Shown piece by piece: positions 62,313 to 64,000 of a stretch of DNA of 64,000 nucleotides; the first letter of the stretch is position 1; each line of letters opens with the position of its first letter. The DNA lies in the NCBI GenBank assembly GCA_041394845.1, contig JAWKHL010000001.1, positions 496,001 through 560,000 of the forward strand. The letters run 5' to 3'. The position numbers and the translations under genes were made by a program. Source of the stretch: JAHCHG01 sp041394845 (GTDB lineage Bacteria > Acidobacteriota > Blastocatellia > Pyrinomonadales > Pyrinomonadaceae). Below the pieces are notes generated by a model that was not told where the DNA came from, did not search any database, and saw only the letters and a list, made by a program, of their open reading frames with translations.

Positions 62313-64000
62313 TTATGTTTTTGTTCGTTTGAGATTATATCGTCCTAATTTTAGCTGCAAGCCCCGGCGCGTTATCCCCAGCTCCCGGGCCGAACGCGTG
62401 ACATTGTAACCGGTCCGTTCAAGAGCGGCGACGATCAAGGTTTTTTCCAGTTCCTCGACCGCGTCGGGTATTGAAAGTTTAACATAGTTCGAAAAATCTT
62501 TCCCGAAATTTTCGGGGTTGGCTTCCGGGACGGAACGCATTTCGGGGGACAGGTCATCGGGGGGGACCGTGGTGTTGTTTTCGGTTCGGGCGATGATCCT
62601 CTGGATTTCGTTGCAGAGTTGGCGAATGTTGCCGTGCCATTCGCCGACCGTCAGAAGATCAATTGTTTCGGGTGCAAAACGGATGTTGCGGCGTTGGAAT
62701 TTTTGGGAGTAGACTTTTACGTAATGTTCGATCAAGGCCGGGATTTCGGAACGCCTTTCGCGAAGCGGGGGGACCTGAAGCCGGATAACGTTCAACCGGT
62801 AGTAGAGATCCTCGCGAAAACTTCCCTCGGCGACCTGCTGTTCGAGATCGGCGTTGGTGGCGGCGATGATCCGCACGTCAACCTTGACGGGATGAGATTC
62901 GCCGAGCGGCTGGATCTCCCCTTCCTGCAAAAAACGAAGGAGTTTGGGCTGGATCTCAAGCGGCAGGTCTCCGATCTCGTCAAGAAAGAGGGTTCCCCCG
63001 GCGGCCGAACGAATCAAACCTTCGGAATTTGAAACGGCTCCGGTGAACGCGCCTTTTCGGTAACCGAAAAGGTGGGCGTCGGCCAGATCCTGCGGGACGG
63101 TCGTGCAGTTGAACGGGAGAAAGGTTTTGTCGCTTCGGGCCGAGAGTTTATGAACCGATTGAGCGATCAGTTCCTTGCCCGTTCCGGATTCGCCCGTGAT
63201 CAAAACGGTGACGTTGGAGGAGCGGATTTTTTTGATTTCCTCGACGAGTTTTTCCATCGCCGGACTGCTGTGGATGAACCCCGGCAGAAAGGAATCGGCC
63301 GAGACTTTGTGAAGTTCCTTTTCTGCGGGTTTGCCGGAGGAATGATCCCGCGTTCCGCAAACTTTGAGACCGATCTCGACGATCTTGAGAAGCGGGTCCA
63401 GCGAGAGGTTTTCGGGAAAAATGGCCGAGGCTCCGGGCGAAATGATCAAAAAGGTTGAGTCTTCGCCCGGTCCCTGAAATCTTTGAATGAAGAGGTTCGA
63501 CCGCCGGGCGAAATCCTCGGCCGATTCGGGATCGAACCGTTCCTCGATCTGCCGGAGAAGGCCTGAATTTTCCACGTCCTCGAAACCGTATTTGATCTCG
63601 GGATTCGGTTTGCCAAAGGGGCCGGAGGTCAGGATCAGGATATTTGGGGCTTTGGTTTCGTGAAACAGAACCGATGCCAGTTCCCTGAGCAGGAGTTCGC
63701 GGGAGATGGTTGAATCGGCCAGCCGCGAAATCAGCGAATTGACCAGGAGCGCGGGGTTTTTTTGAAAAAAATTTGCTTTTGCCGGAATCCGGGAGATCGT
63801 TTCTTCGGCCCGTTTTAGATCGGGACCGGCCCCCATCGCGGCAAAGTCCCGGATCGCCCGGCGGATGAAATCCCGGGCCTTTTCCGGGTTTGTCGGGGCG
63901 AAGGAAAAACCGAGCCAATAGTTCGCCAACGCCAGCCGGTAGCGGTCGCCGAGGATCTCAAAGATCGAAGCGCTCTGGCCGAAATGCTGGCGGGCGGTTT
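62313..64000 (-). CDS. Sigma-54-dependent transcriptional activator, N-terminus beyond window
   Basis: The minus frame is open to the window edge, so the start is outside; the TTG at 63929 is only an internal codon. The visible N-terminal part reads QHFGQSASIFEILGDRYRLA and NPEKARDFIRRAIRDF, a TPR-like helical segment. AAA+ core: ITGESGTGKELIAQSVH (Walker A), GYRKGAFTGAVSNSEG with the sigma-54 contact loop GAFTGA, and AAGGTLFLDEIGDLPLEIQP (Walker B). The C-terminal Fis-type HTH is AALERTGYNVTRSARELGIT, with RRGLQLKLGRY. There is no N-terminal receiver in view, so the sensing mode is unknown. Target genes cannot be inferred. Confidence 0.88.
   Translation of the reverse strand, partial: TARQHFGQSASIFEILGDRYRLALANYWLGFSFAPTNPEKARDFIRRAIRDFAAMGAGPDLKRAEETISRIPAKANFFQKNPALLVNSLISRLADSTISRELLLRELASVLFHETKAPNILILTSGPFGKPNPEIKYGFEDVENSGLLRQIEERFDPESAEDFARRSNLFIQRFQGPGEDSTFLIISPGASAIFPENLSLDPLLKIVEIGLKVCGTRDHSSGKPAEKELHKVSADSFLPGFIHSSPAMEKLVEEIKKIRSSNVTVLITGESGTGKELIAQSVHKLSARSDKTFLPFNCTTVPQDLADAHLFGYRKGAFTGAVSNSEGLIRSAAGGTLFLDEIGDLPLEIQPKLLRFLQEGEIQPLGESHPVKVDVRIIAATNADLEQQVAEGSFREDLYYRLNVIRLQVPPLRERRSEIPALIEHYVKVYSQKFQRRNIRFAPETIDLLTVGEWHGNIRQLCNEIQRIIARTENNTTVPPDDLSPEMRSVPEANPENFGKDFSNYVKLSIPDAVEELEKTLIVAALERTGYNVTRSARELGITRRGLQLKLGRYNLKRTKT

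Overview
The window reads as a chromosomal segment of an Acidobacteriota member, most likely Blastocatellia/Pyrinomonadaceae-like. The signs are a TonB-dependent receptor with an N-terminal carboxypeptidase-regulatory domain, an S55/SpoIVB-type protease, several exported proteins with a short hydrophobic signal ending in an AQ-type site, and intergenic DNA crowded with short palindromic repeats. This placement is inferred from gene style; no rRNA or tRNA gene is present to confirm it.

Layout. 1-6110: minus-strand type VI secretion block (partial vgrG, a small unknown gene, clpV/tssH, tssG) that stops abruptly without tssF. 6111-10165: AT-richer accessory island with a 5'-truncated Rhs core plus C-terminal tip, a possible immunity gene, a second displaced Rhs core and tip, and a complete IS630-like element inserted into that second tip. 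10246-22758: ordinary genes, including the last two steps of the five-step histidine route (hutF, formylglutamate amidohydrolase), a tandem pair of unknown membrane proteins, prolyl iminopeptidase, tatA, a methyltransferase, an SDR, an acyl-CoA ligase and moaD-moaE. A 180-nt solo transcription unit sits at 15862-16043 (minus). 22755-34531: a 1757-residue hybrid histidine kinase, a MESH1-like HD hydrolase, an S55 protease, an alpha/beta-hydrolase-like protein, a LON-substrate-domain protein and an SbcD-like nuclease. 35525-36350: a second Rhs graveyard. 38087-48224: TonB-dependent receptor, cysQ, an AlkA-like glycosylase, a PAS-GGDEF-EAL protein and an acetyl-CoA-synthetase-like enzyme. 48432-55825: methionine and lysine/aspartate amino-acid section, with metY-metX behind a SAM-II riboswitch and attenuator, and lysC behind a lysine riboswitch and terminator, interspersed with paralogous SDRs. 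56091-64000: exported beta-helix protein, an XPB-like helicase convergent with its DUF790/Bax1-like nuclease partner, argH, and a sigma-54 activator running off the window.

The most unusual property lies in the non-coding DNA. At least eight sequence-distinct palindromic repeat families occupy the gaps. Two of them (here A and B) contain stop trinucleotides that serve as, or abut, the stop codons of neighbouring genes. Members of families B and D sit directly before start codons of genes that lack a Shine-Dalgarno sequence. One perfect 16-bp palindrome lies in frame inside a coding region. Three larger elements with perfect terminal inverted repeats (32085-32359, 36895-37038, 49432-49692) carry several small hairpins and no ORF, and look like miniature non-autonomous mobile elements.
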